From positions 1-64,000 of the forward strand of contig PHCQ01000023.1 of the NCBI GenBank assembly GCA_002840835.1: DNA of 64,000 nucleotides. The letters are read 5' to 3'. Of this stretch, positions 36,324-45,362 are shown piece after piece. How positions within the stretch are numbered: the stretch's first letter is position 1; each line of letters begins with the position of its first letter. This stretch comes from Betaproteobacteria bacterium HGW-Betaproteobacteria-16 (GTDB lineage Bacteria; Pseudomonadota; Gammaproteobacteria; Burkholderiales; Burkholderiaceae_C). The notes beneath the pieces were generated by a model. It did not search any database. It saw nothing but the letters and a program-made list of their open reading frames with translations, and was not told the origin of the DNA. Both the position numbers and the translations under genes were made by a program.

Positions 36324-36992
36324 CCCCTGATGTCGTCTCGGCGCCCATATATCGTGGAGTGAGCCCAATCTGGGAAATGCGGGCACACGTGCCAACAACC
36401 ATCCAACGGATGGTCAGCATTGGGTCCGAATTCGCCATGGCTCTTCAACCTGCTCTGGCCGCTCAACCTCCTCCTCGTTTCCAGTCGGTCAAAGCACGCC
36501 ATCGACAAGAGAGCGCATGCAAGCGCTCTCCCATTTTCTCCACCCGAGTCGGCGAACCGTGGTCGTCTAAAGGAACATGGGGCCGGGTATCACCGCGCCA
36601 GCAAGGCCCGCCAGTTGCCCAGCGCCGTGATGTCGGTGCCGCCCTCTGCCTCATGCTCTTTGGCGCGGGCCAGCTGGACTCGCTGGTCTACTGGCTCATG
36701 GCGCTGGACGTGGACTTTGATGTGCTGGAGCCACCCGCGCTCAAGGAGCGACTGCGTCGGACGAGTGAGCGGGTGGGGCGGAGCTTGGCGCGGGTTGGCG
36801 GCTGCCTCAGTGGTTTCGAGACGGGCGCAGAATCTCTTTCCCGTCGCGCTCAGTCTTGTGAGGGCAAAGAAGAGGTTGGTGGCCTGGTCTGGGTATTTGA
36901 TAGCGGTGCAGGGCTCAAATGAAAGCAGGTACAGGCTGAGAACCGTCGTTCGTAGTTACCCGGCCCATGTAAAGCTCACGACCAAGAAGCTG
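36324..36992. other. Mostly non-coding stretch with a WYL remnant
   Basis: No intact gene is recognised. A peptide similar to the end of WYL-domain regulators is encoded at 36674-36805. Confidence 0.4.
36674..36805 (+). pseudogene. Possible C-terminal remnant of a WYL-domain regulator
   Basis: One frame reads LDSLVYWLMALDVDFDVLEP followed by PALKERLRRTSERVGRSLA. This matches the pattern of the last 40 residues of WYL regulators (a hydrophobic strand, then VLEPPxLRxRL and a final helix). The rest of the gene is missing. Confidence 0.35.
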
Positions 36993-37466
36993 TCAGATGC
37001 CTTCCTTCATTTTTTTGCACATCAAAGCGTTTTCGAGCGTCACACCGCGGCGAACAGGGAAACGACGCTCAACAACTTGGAACCCGTGTCGGAGGAAAAA
37101 GGGCTCGGCTGTTTTGCTCACATCAGATGTCAACTCTGTGAGATCAAGAGATTTCGCCTCCTGAAGAACGCGTTGCATCAGCATGGTCCCAATTCCTCGT
37201 CGCGGATGAGCGCCTGACACGAAGAATTGGTCGATATATCCACCTGACTGAATATCCGCATAGCCGACGATTTTCCCGTCATGCTCGGCGACGAAAGGGC
37301 GGTTCCTCCGAACTCGATCCATCCATTCTTCCGTATCGAGATCCGCAGGCGCCCAAGCATCGATTTGTTCGGGCGTGTAGTCATGCGCAGCCACTTCATG
37401 TACCGCACTTGAGAAAACGTGAAAAAGTGCGACTTCATCACCGAATCTGAATCGACGAATGTCCAT
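36993..37466 (-). CDS. GNAT-family N-acetyltransferase
   Basis: The 157-residue protein (ATG at 37466; an ATG six bases upstream is equally possible) has the GNAT fold: MDIRRFRFGDEVALFHVF at the start, the acetyl-CoA loop HPRRGIGTMLMQ and the C-terminal PFFLRHGFQVVERR. It resembles YafP-type acetyltransferases. The substrate is unknown. It stands alone. Confidence 0.82.
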   Translation of the reverse strand: MDIRRFRFGDEVALFHVFSSAVHEVAAHDYTPEQIDAWAPADLDTEEWMDRVRRNRPFVAEHDGKIVGYADIQSGGYIDQFFVSGAHPRRGIGTMLMQRVLQEAKSLDLTELTSDVSKTAEPFFLRHGFQVVERRFPVRRGVTLENALMCKKMKEGI

Positions 37467-37508
37467 GAGCATCTTGTATGGCGATATTGAGGAGAGTGAG
37501 TGTGCCAT

Positions 37509-37821
37509 GCGGCATCACCCAAAGATCACCGCAACGCCTGCAACTGGCGGACCCCCGGTGTACCCTATGTGCACCACTAGCTGACTTTGGTCGGGATGCG
37601 CCGCCCGTCGGTAACTCACGAAGTTGGTGGTCTCGACAGACTCTGCTGCGCGGCATGGCCAACGACCGCATTTAGCCGCTAAGCGCGGGTACGGTCGCGG
37701 GCCACCAAAGTCGGCAATCGCTGCAGAACGGTCCGTCATTGCACGCCACGAATGCTCATAACTGACTGAGCAAGCACTGCGATCAAAGCATCTTCCAGGC
37801 AGTGGCGCTTGCAATAGCGGT
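37509..37821. other. Non-coding stretch
   Basis: No gene seen. The word GGCAATCGCTGCAGAACGG near 37713 recalls the right end of dispersed repeat A, so a decayed third copy is possible. Confidence 0.3.
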
Positions 37822-38526
37822 TCAGGCGTACCCCACCCAACCCCGAAACGTGAACCCCGCATAAAACAGCCGAACGTCGCGGAAGCCGGCCTCTCGAAGG
37901 ATTGCCTCATCCTCGGCAGGCGTGAGCACCGGCAGTTCGCGCTGCACCTTTTCGCGTGCTGCGTTGGCTTGCGGCGGCGCCACGCCTGATGCGGTGATGT
38001 AGGCCGCGTAGCGAGACATCCAGAGGTCGCGCTCGCCGCTTTGTGCGCCGCCCTCCACGCTCATGTGTGCGGCCACGAAAGGTGCGCCGGGCTTGAGGCG
38101 CTGGTGGATCTGCCTGGCCATGGGCAGCCGCTCTTCGGCCGGCACGAAATGGAAAGTGAGCAGGCAGGTGGCGCCGTCGAAGGGGCCGTGGGGGGCGTCT
38201 TGCACATAGCCTTCGTGCAGCGTCACGCGAGATGCCATTGGGCCCAATCGGCGGGCTGCCAGGTCGAGCATGGCCGCGCTCGGGTCCACACCGTCGAATT
38301 GCCAGCCGGCATGCGCTTTGGCCATGTCTTCCAGTTCAAGCCCGCCGCCGGCGCCCACCACCAGCACACGACCTTCGGGCGGCACGCATTCGCTGAGGAG
38401 GATGCGGCTCATCTGCAGCAGGCTGTCGAACCCGGGCACGTTGCGGCGCGGGCCCTGGGCGTAGTTGGCGACGGCCTGGGGGTCGTTGAAGACGGTGGCG
38501 TTGGAAGATGAGGTCGGCTCGGTCAT
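37822..38526 (-). CDS. Class I SAM-dependent methyltransferase
   Basis: The 234-residue protein has motif I VLVVGAGGGLELEDMA, an acidic residue in FDGVDPSAAML (post I) and LKPGAPFVAAHM (motif III). The N-terminus (NDPQAVANYAQGPRRNVPGF) and length resemble small-molecule methyltransferases. Substrate unknown. It is co-directional with the YCII-VOC gene 40 bases upstream. Confidence 0.82.
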   Translation of the reverse strand: MTEPTSSSNATVFNDPQAVANYAQGPRRNVPGFDSLLQMSRILLSECVPPEGRVLVVGAGGGLELEDMAKAHAGWQFDGVDPSAAMLDLAARRLGPMASRVTLHEGYVQDAPHGPFDGATCLLTFHFVPAEERLPMARQIHQRLKPGAPFVAAHMSVEGGAQSGERDLWMSRYAAYITASGVAPPQANAAREKVQRELPVLTPAEDEAILREAGFRDVRLFYAGFTFRGWVGYA

Positions 38527-38566
38527 CGGGAGATGATGACATGCTCAGCGCTGGCCGGCCCGGGCG

Positions 38567-39502
38567 CTACGGCTGTGCCGGCACGTCACCCCGCCGCGCT
38601 GCTTCAATCGCGGCGATGTCGATCTTCTGCATCGTCATCATGGCTTCGAACGCGCGCCGGGCAGCGGCCTGGTCCGGGTCGGTGATGGCCTGGGTGAGGG
38701 CGCGTGGGGTGATTTGCCAGTTCACGCCCCAGCGGTCTTTGCACCAGCCGCAGGCGCTCTCCTGGCCGCCGTTGTCCACGATGGCGTCCCACAGGCGGTC
38801 GGTTTCGGCCTGGTCGTCGGTGGCAATCTGGAAGGAAAAGGCTTCGTTGTGCTGGAACGCCGGGCCGCCGTTCAGGCCCAGGCATGGGATGCCGGCCACG
38901 GTGAATTCAACCGTGAGCACATCGCCCTGCTTGCCGCTCGGGTAGTCGCCGGGGGCGTGGAGGATGTGGCCGACGGTGCTGTCGGGGAAGGTGGCGGCGT
39001 AGAAGCGCGCGGCGTCGAGTGCGGTGCCGTCGTACCAGAGGCAGACAGTGTTGCGAGGGGTGGCTGAGCGTTGCTGCCACGACGCGCTCCACGCGGGTGC
39101 GGCGGAGCGGATGAGGGCCACGATCTCTGGCGGCAGGTCGCCAGCGCCGGTCAGCGGGCGCACTTCCAGCACGTCGTCAAAGCCCATACCGCTGGGTGCG
39201 CGCAGCGCCCAGCGAATGGCCTCGTCCAGCGAATCCACTTCAATGATGTAGAAGCCGCCCACCAGTTCCTTGGACTCGGCGAAGGGCCCGTCGACGACGC
39301 TTCGTTTGCCTTTGGCCAGCTCTATGCGTGCGCCCCCCGCTCCGGGGTTCAGCCCTTCAGACGCCACCAGAATGCCGGCCCGGTGCATCTCTTCGTTGAA
39401 CTTCATGTAGGCGGTGAAGAGCGCCTCATTGAAGCCGGGTTCAGGGCAAGGGGTCTTCGAACCGTCGTGCTGGCCGGCTTGTGCGGTGATGATGAATCGC
39501 AT
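38567..39502 (-). CDS. YCII-VOC fusion protein
   Basis: The 311-residue protein joins two domains. Residues 1-125 form a YCII/DGPF domain (MRFIITAQAG..., VVDGPFAESKELVGGFYIIE). Residues about 148-290 form a VOC domain of the 3-demethylubiquinone methyltransferase-like PhnB type (NTVCLWYDGTALDAARFYAA, GGQESACGWCKDRWGVNWQI). Both are often found near sigma factors of the ECF41 kind, none of which is seen here. The function is unknown; the fusion suggests the two act on one ligand. Confidence 0.85.
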   Translation of the reverse strand: MRFIITAQAGQHDGSKTPCPEPGFNEALFTAYMKFNEEMHRAGILVASEGLNPGAGGARIELAKGKRSVVDGPFAESKELVGGFYIIEVDSLDEAIRWALRAPSGMGFDDVLEVRPLTGAGDLPPEIVALIRSAAPAWSASWQQRSATPRNTVCLWYDGTALDAARFYAATFPDSTVGHILHAPGDYPSGKQGDVLTVEFTVAGIPCLGLNGGPAFQHNEAFSFQIATDDQAETDRLWDAIVDNGGQESACGWCKDRWGVNWQITPRALTQAITDPDQAAARRAFEAMMTMQKIDIAAIEAARRGDVPAQP

Positions 39503-39788
39503 GGCAGTGCTCCTGTAACGTGGTTGTTGCGCGGTGGGGCCTGATCACTCGACGAATGGGGGTGGGTGAATTCGACAGGCATTCAACGGGGTTGAAGGCT
39601 GCATCGCCCATTTTTCTTTGCGACCCACACGCCATTCTCCGGAAAGCCAGGCATCGCCACCAGCAGGCCCTGCTTTGGACCCCGGTGCGGGTGTCAGGGT
39701 GGCGCTGACTTCATGGCATCACTTGTGGCAAAGTCGTTGCGGCACTCGGGTGTGCCGCCGTAGAGAGCCCCCTGTTGGAGACCACTGC

Positions 39789-40121
39789 TTGAATGCCTGG
39801 ATGATGCTCGGACTGGCCATCGTGGCCGAAGTGATTGGAACCACCGCCCTGAAAGCCAGCGAGGGTTTCACGCGGCTCGCGCCTTCGCTGATCGTGGTGG
39901 TGGGCTACGCGGTGGCGTTCTACTGTCTGTCGCTGGTGCTCAAGAGCATTCCGGTGGGCGTGACATACGCGATCTGGTCGGGCCTGGGCATTGTGCTCAT
40001 CACCGTGGTGGCGTTTATGGTGTACGGCCAGCGCATTGATCTGGCTGGCCTCATCGGCATGGGTCTGATCATTGCGGGTGTGGTGGTGCTCAACGTGTTT
40101 TCAAAAACCTCGGCGCACTGA
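39789..40121 (+). CDS. Small multidrug resistance transporter, EmrE type
   Basis: The TTG at 39789 gives exactly 110 residues, the length of EmrE, and puts the essential Glu at position 14 ([11 protein letters not shown]). GGAG lies eight bases upstream. Four membrane helices are clear, with the conserved [15 protein letters not shown] (Tyr/Trp substrate region). It works as an antiparallel dimer exporting quaternary ammonium and cationic dyes. No guanidine riboswitch pattern is seen upstream, which fits the Qac rather than Gdx subgroup. Confidence 0.9.
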   Translation: MNAWMMLGLAIVAEVIGTTALKASEGFTRLAPSLIVVVGYAVAFYCLSLVLKSIPVGVTYAIWSGLGIVLITVVAFMVYGQRIDLAGLIGMGLIIAGVVVLNVFSKTSAH

Positions 40122-40136
40122 AAGGCTAAGCCCCGA

Positions 40137-40306
40137 CTAAGGCGACGCTGAACAAGTCCCCCGTGGATGCGCGCGCCCGGCTGCGGGATGGGATGCAAGG
40201 CGCACACCGCAGTGATACCGGGCGGTATCACGAGGATTTGCAACGCCGCAGACCGCCCGCAGCAGGGATGCGCGCGCCACGAGGGACTTGTTCAGCGTTG
40301 CCCTAA
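40137..40306. repeat. Long palindromic element between convergent genes
   Basis: The left arm at 40141-40160 and the right arm at 40283-40302 are inverted copies matching at 19 of 20 positions (core CTGAACAAGTCCC). Inside, CTGCGGG/CCCGCAG arms pair, and the centre is a perfect GTGATACC-GGGC-GGTATCAC hairpin (40212-40231). The whole could fold into one long hairpin. It sits exactly between the SMR gene and a minus-strand gene, both ending towards it, so it may work as a two-way terminator. It has the form of a MITE or a large REP element. Confidence 0.75.
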
Positions 40307-40308
40307 GC

Positions 40309-40842
40309 TCACAACACTTTGAAGAGCTTCTCGCGCAGGTCGGGCAGGCGCTTGGCGCCGGTGCGGTCGCCTTCCATGGCCTGCAACCACGACAGGTAGG
40401 CCATGCGCAGTTCGTCGGTGGTCTTGGAGCGGCTGATGGTCTCGATCAAGGTCAGGCGCGCATGCTGGCCAAAGATGGTGTTGACCGTGTTGACCATGAA
40501 GTTGCGGGCCATGTCGTTCTCTGCCGGGGTGCGCGTGGCAGCGTCGGGCAGCACCGCCAGTCCGTTGGCAGAAGGGGCTTCCTGAACTGCAGGAGGAGGT
40601 GCCACGGGAGCGGGAGCGACTTTGGCTTCAACGCAGCCCTTGTCGACCAGTTCCTGAAGAATGGGTTCAACCTCGTTGCCCGCCACAAACACGGCCAGAT
40701 CCTTGCCCGTGCGCTGGCCGTCCACCAGCACCAGCAAGCGCCTGACCAGCGGCGCAAGGCCGAGCGAACGTTTCTGGATCTCCTGCTGACCGGTCTCGGT
40801 TTTTGCAAAGGAGGCTGCTATCAGATCGATGGCTTCAGACAT
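40309..40842 (-). CDS. Conserved hypothetical protein, gshB neighbour
   Basis: The 177-residue soluble protein has a charged first third (GLAPLVRRLLVLVDGQRTGKDLAVF; a winged-helix-like pattern), a Pro/Ala linker (about residues 74-100) and a helical C-terminal part (FMVNTVNTIFGQHARLTLIE). I do not recognise a family. It follows gshB on the same strand, with 148 bases between. The two-domain layout with a linker suggests a regulatory or adaptor protein, no more. Confidence 0.65.
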   Translation of the reverse strand: MSEAIDLIAASFAKTETGQQEIQKRSLGLAPLVRRLLVLVDGQRTGKDLAVFVAGNEVEPILQELVDKGCVEAKVAPAPVAPPPAVQEAPSANGLAVLPDAATRTPAENDMARNFMVNTVNTIFGQHARLTLIETISRSKTTDELRMAYLSWLQAMEGDRTGAKRLPDLREKLFKVL

Positions 40843-40990
40843 AGGCGGATATGGGTGTGCACACGAAATCTCCGGGGCACTGGGTATCAAAAGTGCCGGA
40901 ATTGTGCAATGTGCATCCGCCTCCCACAAGTGGGGTTTGGCCTTGGTTGGGGCCGTTCATCGGCCCTGTTCGACCGCGAAACGAAGATAT

Positions 40991-41947
40991 TCAGCCGTTT
41001 GATGAATTCATCACAGTCTGCAAGGCGTCGACAAACATGGCCGGCACATCAAAACCGGTCTGTTGATGAATTTCCTGGAAGCAGGTCGGGCTGGTCACGT
41101 TGATCTCTGTGACCTTGTCACCGATCACGTCCACCCCCACCAGCAGCAGGCCGCGCGCGGCCAAGGTGGGGCCGATGGCGCGGGCAATGGCCCAGTCGCT
41201 GTCTGACAGCGGCATGGCCACACCCTTGCCGCCAGCGGCCAGGTTGCCCCGGATCTCGCTGCCCTGGGGAATGCGCGCCAGGCTGAAAGGTGCCGCCTCG
41301 CCACCGATCACCAGCAGTCGCTTGTCGCCGTCCACGATCTCGGGCAGGTAGCGCTGCACCATCACGCTGGTCGTGCCGCCCTGGTTGAGCGTTTCGATGA
41401 TCGAGCCCAGGTTCATTCCGTCGGGACCAACCCGGAAGATGCCCATGCCACCCATGCCGTCGAGCGGCTTGAGGATGATGTCCTTGTGTTCGGCGTGGAA
41501 GTGGCGAATGGCCTCGGGCGAACGCGTGACCAGCGTGGGTGGCGCGAACGCGGCGAACTCCATGAGCGCGAGTTTTTCCGGGTGGTCACGCAGCGCACGC
41601 GGGCTGTTGAACACCTTCGCACCTTCGCGCTCGGCCTGCTCCAGCAGGTGCGTGGCGTAGAAGAACTCGCTGTCGAACGGCGGGTCCTTGCGCATGAGCA
41701 CGGCGTCATAGGTGTGCAGCGCTTCGCGGCCCTGGTGCACCACGCGGTACCAGTCGTCGGCGTCACCGGTCAGTTCGATGCGACGCACCAGCGCGGTCAC
41801 GGGATGGCCCGTCTGCCATTGCAGATGCTGCGGCTCGCATGCCGCCAGCGTGTGGCCGCGCTTCTGCAGCTCGCGCATCATGGCGAAGGTGGTGTCTTTG
41901 TAGGTCTTGAACGAGACCAGCGGATCGGCAACAAAGAGGATATTCAT
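40991..41947 (-). CDS. gshB: Glutathione synthetase
   Basis: The 318-residue ATP-grasp enzyme adds glycine to gamma-glutamylcysteine. MNILFVADPLVSFKTYKDTT is the typical start, and ATP-binding LKPLDGMGGMGIFRV, MVQRYLPEIVDGDKRLLVI and EINVTSPTCFQEI are visible. The ATG at 41947 is firm from homology but has no purine-rich ribosome-binding site, because a palindromic element (41951-42217) runs up to it. Confidence 0.94.
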   Translation of the reverse strand: MNILFVADPLVSFKTYKDTTFAMMRELQKRGHTLAACEPQHLQWQTGHPVTALVRRIELTGDADDWYRVVHQGREALHTYDAVLMRKDPPFDSEFFYATHLLEQAEREGAKVFNSPRALRDHPEKLALMEFAAFAPPTLVTRSPEAIRHFHAEHKDIILKPLDGMGGMGIFRVGPDGMNLGSIIETLNQGGTTSVMVQRYLPEIVDGDKRLLVIGGEAAPFSLARIPQGSEIRGNLAAGGKGVAMPLSDSDWAIARAIGPTLAARGLLLVGVDVIGDKVTEINVTSPTCFQEIHQQTGFDVPAMFVDALQTVMNSSNG

Positions 41948-41950
41948 GGA

Positions 41951-42217
41951 GGGCCTGTTCACACTATTTTTCCAAGTGCGAATGGGTTAAAAACAGCGCC
42001 AATCCAGGCGCGCGACGACGGCCAGACTGGGCGTCTGGCCTAGGAGTGCAACAACGAGTGGCGCTGTTTTCAACCCATTCCCTTCGGGTTGCGGCCAAAA
42101 AGGCCATGCGCGGCGTTGCGAAGCCTTGACGGGGGGAGACCCCGGCTGCGTTTCGCGCCTTGCGCATGGCCTTTTTCGATCCGCAACGCATCTTGGGAAA
42201 ATAGTGTGAACAGGCCC
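41951..42217. repeat. 267-bp nested palindromic element upstream of gshB
   Basis: Terminal inverted repeats of 26 bases (41951-41976 and 42192-42217; 25 of 26 match) enclose two further inverted pairs: 41981-42001 with 42059-42079 (20 of 21) and an arm from 42089 with one ending near 42186 (GGCCAAAAAGGCCATGCG type). GGCCAGAC/GTCTGGCC makes a small central hairpin. No open frame is found inside. It has the form of a non-autonomous transposable element. It separates gshA from gshB. Confidence 0.8.
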
Positions 42218-42389
42218 TGGCTTTTCTGGCGAAGCCCGTACTGTTGCACAAACCGCGCAACCGCGCAGACCACCGCATCCCAAAGATCCGCTCCATGCCG
42301 GCCATCACGACCCACTCAACGTGAACAGAGGGTGATGAGCGCGTTCAATACCGATACATAGCAACGAGAGCAACGTGCCTTATCCAGCG
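42218..42389. other. Non-coding part of the gshA-gshB gap
   Basis: No gene recognised. Flanked by the palindromic element and by REP-C copy 3. Confidence 0.4.
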
Positions 42390-42471
42390 ATACCGTGGAA
42401 CCGGCTTCGCCGGGCCACTGGTATCGCCCCCTTTTCAAGGGGTTGATGGACGCAGCCCGGCGCGGGGGTTA
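42390..42471 (-). repeat. Intergenic palindromic repeat, REP-C copy 3 (inverted)
   Basis: GATACC, CCGGCTTCGCCGG, GGTATC, CCCCCTTTTCAAGGGG and CCGGCGCGGGGG occur in reverse order relative to copies 1 and 2. It begins at the gshA stop codon. Confidence 0.7.
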
Positions 42472-43761
42472 TTCGTAAACCTCTGCTTCAGGGTCCGTCG
42501 CCTCCAGCTCGTAGCTGGCCGCCAGCATGGCCAGGCGGCCGATCACGCCGTACATGTAGAAGCGGTTGGGCACGCTGGCGCCAGGCTTCACGCCGGGCTG
42601 CGGCAGTTGCGCGCTCTGCTCGAAGGCCAGCGGCACAAAGCGCGAACCGGGGGCATTGAGGTTTTCGTCCACACCGCGCTCGGCATGCACGCGGTAGAAG
42701 CCACCTACCACGTAGCGGTCCATCATGTAGACCACGGGTTCGGCCACTGCGGCATTGACCCGCTCGTTGGTCAGCACGCCTTCCTGGATGATCACGTCCG
42801 TCACGTGCTGGCCCGCCTGTGCCTGGGCCATGCGCTCCTTGGTGGCGGGCGACAGGTTGTCGATGTCCTTGGCGTCGCGCACGGTAAGAATGCCCATGCC
42901 GCCGGTGCCGTTGTCGGCCTTGATCACAACGAACGGCTTTTCGTTGATGCCGTATTCCTTGTACTTGCGGCGGATCTTGGCGAGCAGGGCGTCGGTGTTG
43001 CTGCGCAGGCATTCCAGCCCGGCGTTCTCGGCGAAGTTCACTTCACCGCACTGGTTGAACATGGGATTGATCAGCCAGTGGTCCATGCCCAGCAGCTTGC
43101 CAAAGCGCTTGGACACTTCTTCATAGGCCTTGAAGTGGTGGCTCTTGCGGCGCACGCCCCAGCCGGCGTGCAGTGGTGGCAGCAGGTACTGCTCGTGCAG
43201 GTCTTCCAGAATGCCGGGCGCACCGGCACTGAGGTCGTTGTTGAGCAGGATGGTGCAAGGGTCGAAGTGCTTGAGGCCCAGGCGGCGCTTGCTGCGGATC
43301 AGCGGCTCCAGCGTGACCGACTCGCCACCCGGCAGATCAATCTTTGTGGGCGCCTTGATGTCGTTCGACAGCGAGCCCAGGCGCACATTGAGGCCGGCCT
43401 GGAAGAAGATGCGCTGCAATTGCGCGAGGTTGCTCAGGTAGAAGATGTCGGTGGTGCTCTCGGGCACCAGCAGCAGGTTCTTGGCCTCAGGGCAGATCTT
43501 TTCAATCGCGGCCATGGCCGCCTGCACCGCCAGCGGCAGCATTTCTGGCGTGAGGTGGTTCCAGCCGCCGGGGTAGAGGTTGGTGTCCACCGGCGCCAGC
43601 TTGAAGCCGGCGTTGCGAACGTCCACCGAGGTGTAGAACGGTGGCGTGTGCTCCATCCACTCCAGCCGGAACCAGCGCTCGATCACCGGGGTGGATTCAA
43701 GAATGCGCTGTTCGAGTTCGTTGATGGGGCCGGTGAGAGCGGTGACGAGATGGGGAACCAT
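42469..43761 (-). CDS. gshA: Glutamate-cysteine ligase, betaproteobacterial type
   Basis: The 430-residue enzyme makes gamma-glutamylcysteine, the first step of glutathione synthesis. It belongs to the GshA group of beta/gammaproteobacteria (PF08886 type), unrelated in sequence to E. coli GshA. VDTNLYPGGWNHLTPEM, NNDLSAGAPGILEDL, FAENAGLECL and IKADNGTGGMGILTVRD are visible. The ATG at 43761 is chosen; upstream frame is repeat DNA. gshB lies 521 bases downstream on the same strand, separated by repeats. Confidence 0.92.
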   Translation of the reverse strand: MVPHLVTALTGPINELEQRILESTPVIERWFRLEWMEHTPPFYTSVDVRNAGFKLAPVDTNLYPGGWNHLTPEMLPLAVQAAMAAIEKICPEAKNLLLVPESTTDIFYLSNLAQLQRIFFQAGLNVRLGSLSNDIKAPTKIDLPGGESVTLEPLIRSKRRLGLKHFDPCTILLNNDLSAGAPGILEDLHEQYLLPPLHAGWGVRRKSHHFKAYEEVSKRFGKLLGMDHWLINPMFNQCGEVNFAENAGLECLRSNTDALLAKIRRKYKEYGINEKPFVVIKADNGTGGMGILTVRDAKDIDNLSPATKERMAQAQAGQHVTDVIIQEGVLTNERVNAAVAEPVVYMMDRYVVGGFYRVHAERGVDENLNAPGSRFVPLAFEQSAQLPQPGVKPGASVPNRFYMYGVIGRLAMLAASYELEATDPEAEVYE

Positions 43762-43770
43762 GCTGGAGGA

Positions 43771-43843
43771 GCCCCCCCGCGTCGCCTGCGGCGTCACCCC
43801 CCCGGTGGGGGGCGCCAGCTGGGCCCGGCAAAGCCGGTTCCGC
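43771..43843 (+). repeat. Intergenic palindromic repeat, REP-C copy 4
   Basis: CCCCCCCGCGTCG, a CACCCCCCCGGTGGGGGG hairpin and GGCCCGGCAAAGCCGG as in copies 1 and 2. It lies just upstream of the gshA start, between gshA and the proA stop. Confidence 0.7.
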
Positions 43844-43947
43844 GCTGGCCCTGGACGCTTGTGCGTTGCGTGTGGGCTGGAATTGGAGGGGTTAAAGAGG
43901 CGAAGGCTTCGAGGATATGGGGACAAAGGCCGGGCTTGCAAGCTCGA

Positions 43948-45228
43948 TCAGCCCCTGATTTCACCCTCGCCAAGCACCACGTACTTTAGCGAAGTCAGCC
44001 CTTCCACCCCCACCGGTCCACGGGCGTGGAATTTGTCGGTGGAAATGCCGATTTCGGCTCCCAGACCAAATTCAAAACCGTCAGCGAAGCGTGTGCTCGC
44101 ATTCACCATGACGCTGGCTGAATCGACTTCCCGCAGGAAACGCTGGGCGTGCATGTGGTTGGTGGTGAGGATGGCGTCGGTGTGGTGGCTGCTGTAGCGG
44201 TTGATGTGGGCAATCGCCTCGTCCACGCCCTCGACCACCTTGATGCTGATCACCGGCGCCAGGTATTCTTCGGACCAGTCGGCTTCGGTCGCGTCCTTCA
44301 GGTTCGCGCCCTGCACCGTGGCCAGGATGGCTTTTGACGCCGGACAGACCCGCATCTCGACCCCTTTGGCTGCATAAAGCGCACCAATCTTCGGCAGAAA
44401 CGCCGCCGCCACGCCGCGCGCCACCAGCAGGCTTTCCGTGGCGTTGCAGGGGCTGTACTTCTGGGTCTTGGCGTTGTCGGACACGGTGACCGCCATGGCG
44501 ATGTCGCAGGGGTCGTCCACGTAGGTGTGGCAGTTGCCGTCCAGGTGTTTGATGACGGGCACCTTGGCCTCGGCGCTGATGCGCTCGATCAGGCCCTTGC
44601 CGCCGCGCGGGATGATCACGTCCACGTACTGCGGCATGGTGATGAGCTGGCCCACGGCGGCGCGATCGGTGGTGGGCACGAGCTGCACCGCGTCGGCCGG
44701 CAGGCCGGCGTCTGTCAGCGCGCGCTGCACCAGTGCGGCCAGGGCACGGTTGGACTCGATGGCCTCCGAACCGCCGCGCAGAATGGCGGCATTGCCGCTT
44801 TTGATGGACAGCGACGCGGCCTCGATGGTCACGTTGGGCCGGCTCTCATAGACCATGCCGAACACGCCGATGGGCACGCGCATCTGCCCCACGCGAATGC
44901 CGCTGGGCATCTGCTTCATGCCGGTGATGTCGCCGATGATGTCGGGCATGGCCGCGAGCTGCTCGCAGCCTTGGGCGCAGGTTTCGATCACCTTGGGGGT
45001 GAGCTTGAGGCGGTCCACCATGGGCTCGCTCAGGCCGTTGGCGCGGGCACGCTCCAGGTCTTTGGCGTTGTCCAGCTGCAGCGCGTCCACATTGGCGCGC
45101 AACAGGGCAGCCAGACTGCGCAAGGCCGCCAGCTTGGTGGCCGCGCTGGCCTTGGCCATGAGAGCCGAGGCCGCCTTGGCCTGCAGCCCCAGTGTGTTCA
45201 TGAGTTCGGTGGTGTTCGTCGCGTTCAT
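43948..45228 (-). CDS. proA: Glutamate-5-semialdehyde dehydrogenase
   Basis: The 426-residue aldehyde-dehydrogenase-fold enzyme reduces gamma-glutamyl phosphate in proline synthesis. The catalytic Cys is in [44 protein letters not shown] and [10 protein letters not shown] are typical. The ATG at 45228 fits the family; the upstream extension is a shadow. proB is not nearby. Confidence 0.95.
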   Translation of the reverse strand: MNATNTTELMNTLGLQAKAASALMAKASAATKLAALRSLAALLRANVDALQLDNAKDLERARANGLSEPMVDRLKLTPKVIETCAQGCEQLAAMPDIIGDITGMKQMPSGIRVGQMRVPIGVFGMVYESRPNVTIEAASLSIKSGNAAILRGGSEAIESNRALAALVQRALTDAGLPADAVQLVPTTDRAAVGQLITMPQYVDVIIPRGGKGLIERISAEAKVPVIKHLDGNCHTYVDDPCDIAMAVTVSDNAKTQKYSPCNATESLLVARGVAAAFLPKIGALYAAKGVEMRVCPASKAILATVQGANLKDATEADWSEEYLAPVISIKVVEGVDEAIAHINRYSSHHTDAILTTNHMHAQRFLREVDSASVMVNASTRFADGFEFGLGAEIGISTDKFHARGPVGVEGLTSLKYVVLGEGEIRG

Positions 45229-45362
45229 CGCGCGATTTTCGCAGAGCGGCATGCACTTGGGGAAATCAGAGCAAAGGCGGCACGGAAAACGCGCGTGACA
45301 AGCGCACGCCCCGAACCGGTGCAACATCTCGACTCCCTGTTCCCCTCTTCGCGAGCCGCCGC

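Noticed and set aside
39503-39788. Guanidine riboswitch in front of the SMR gene
   Set aside because: The paired ACGR hairpins of the mini-ykkC type are not found and the transporter is of the Qac rather than Gdx type.
42607-43989. 460-codon open frame opposite gshA
   Set aside because: Shadow of gshA; no motif.
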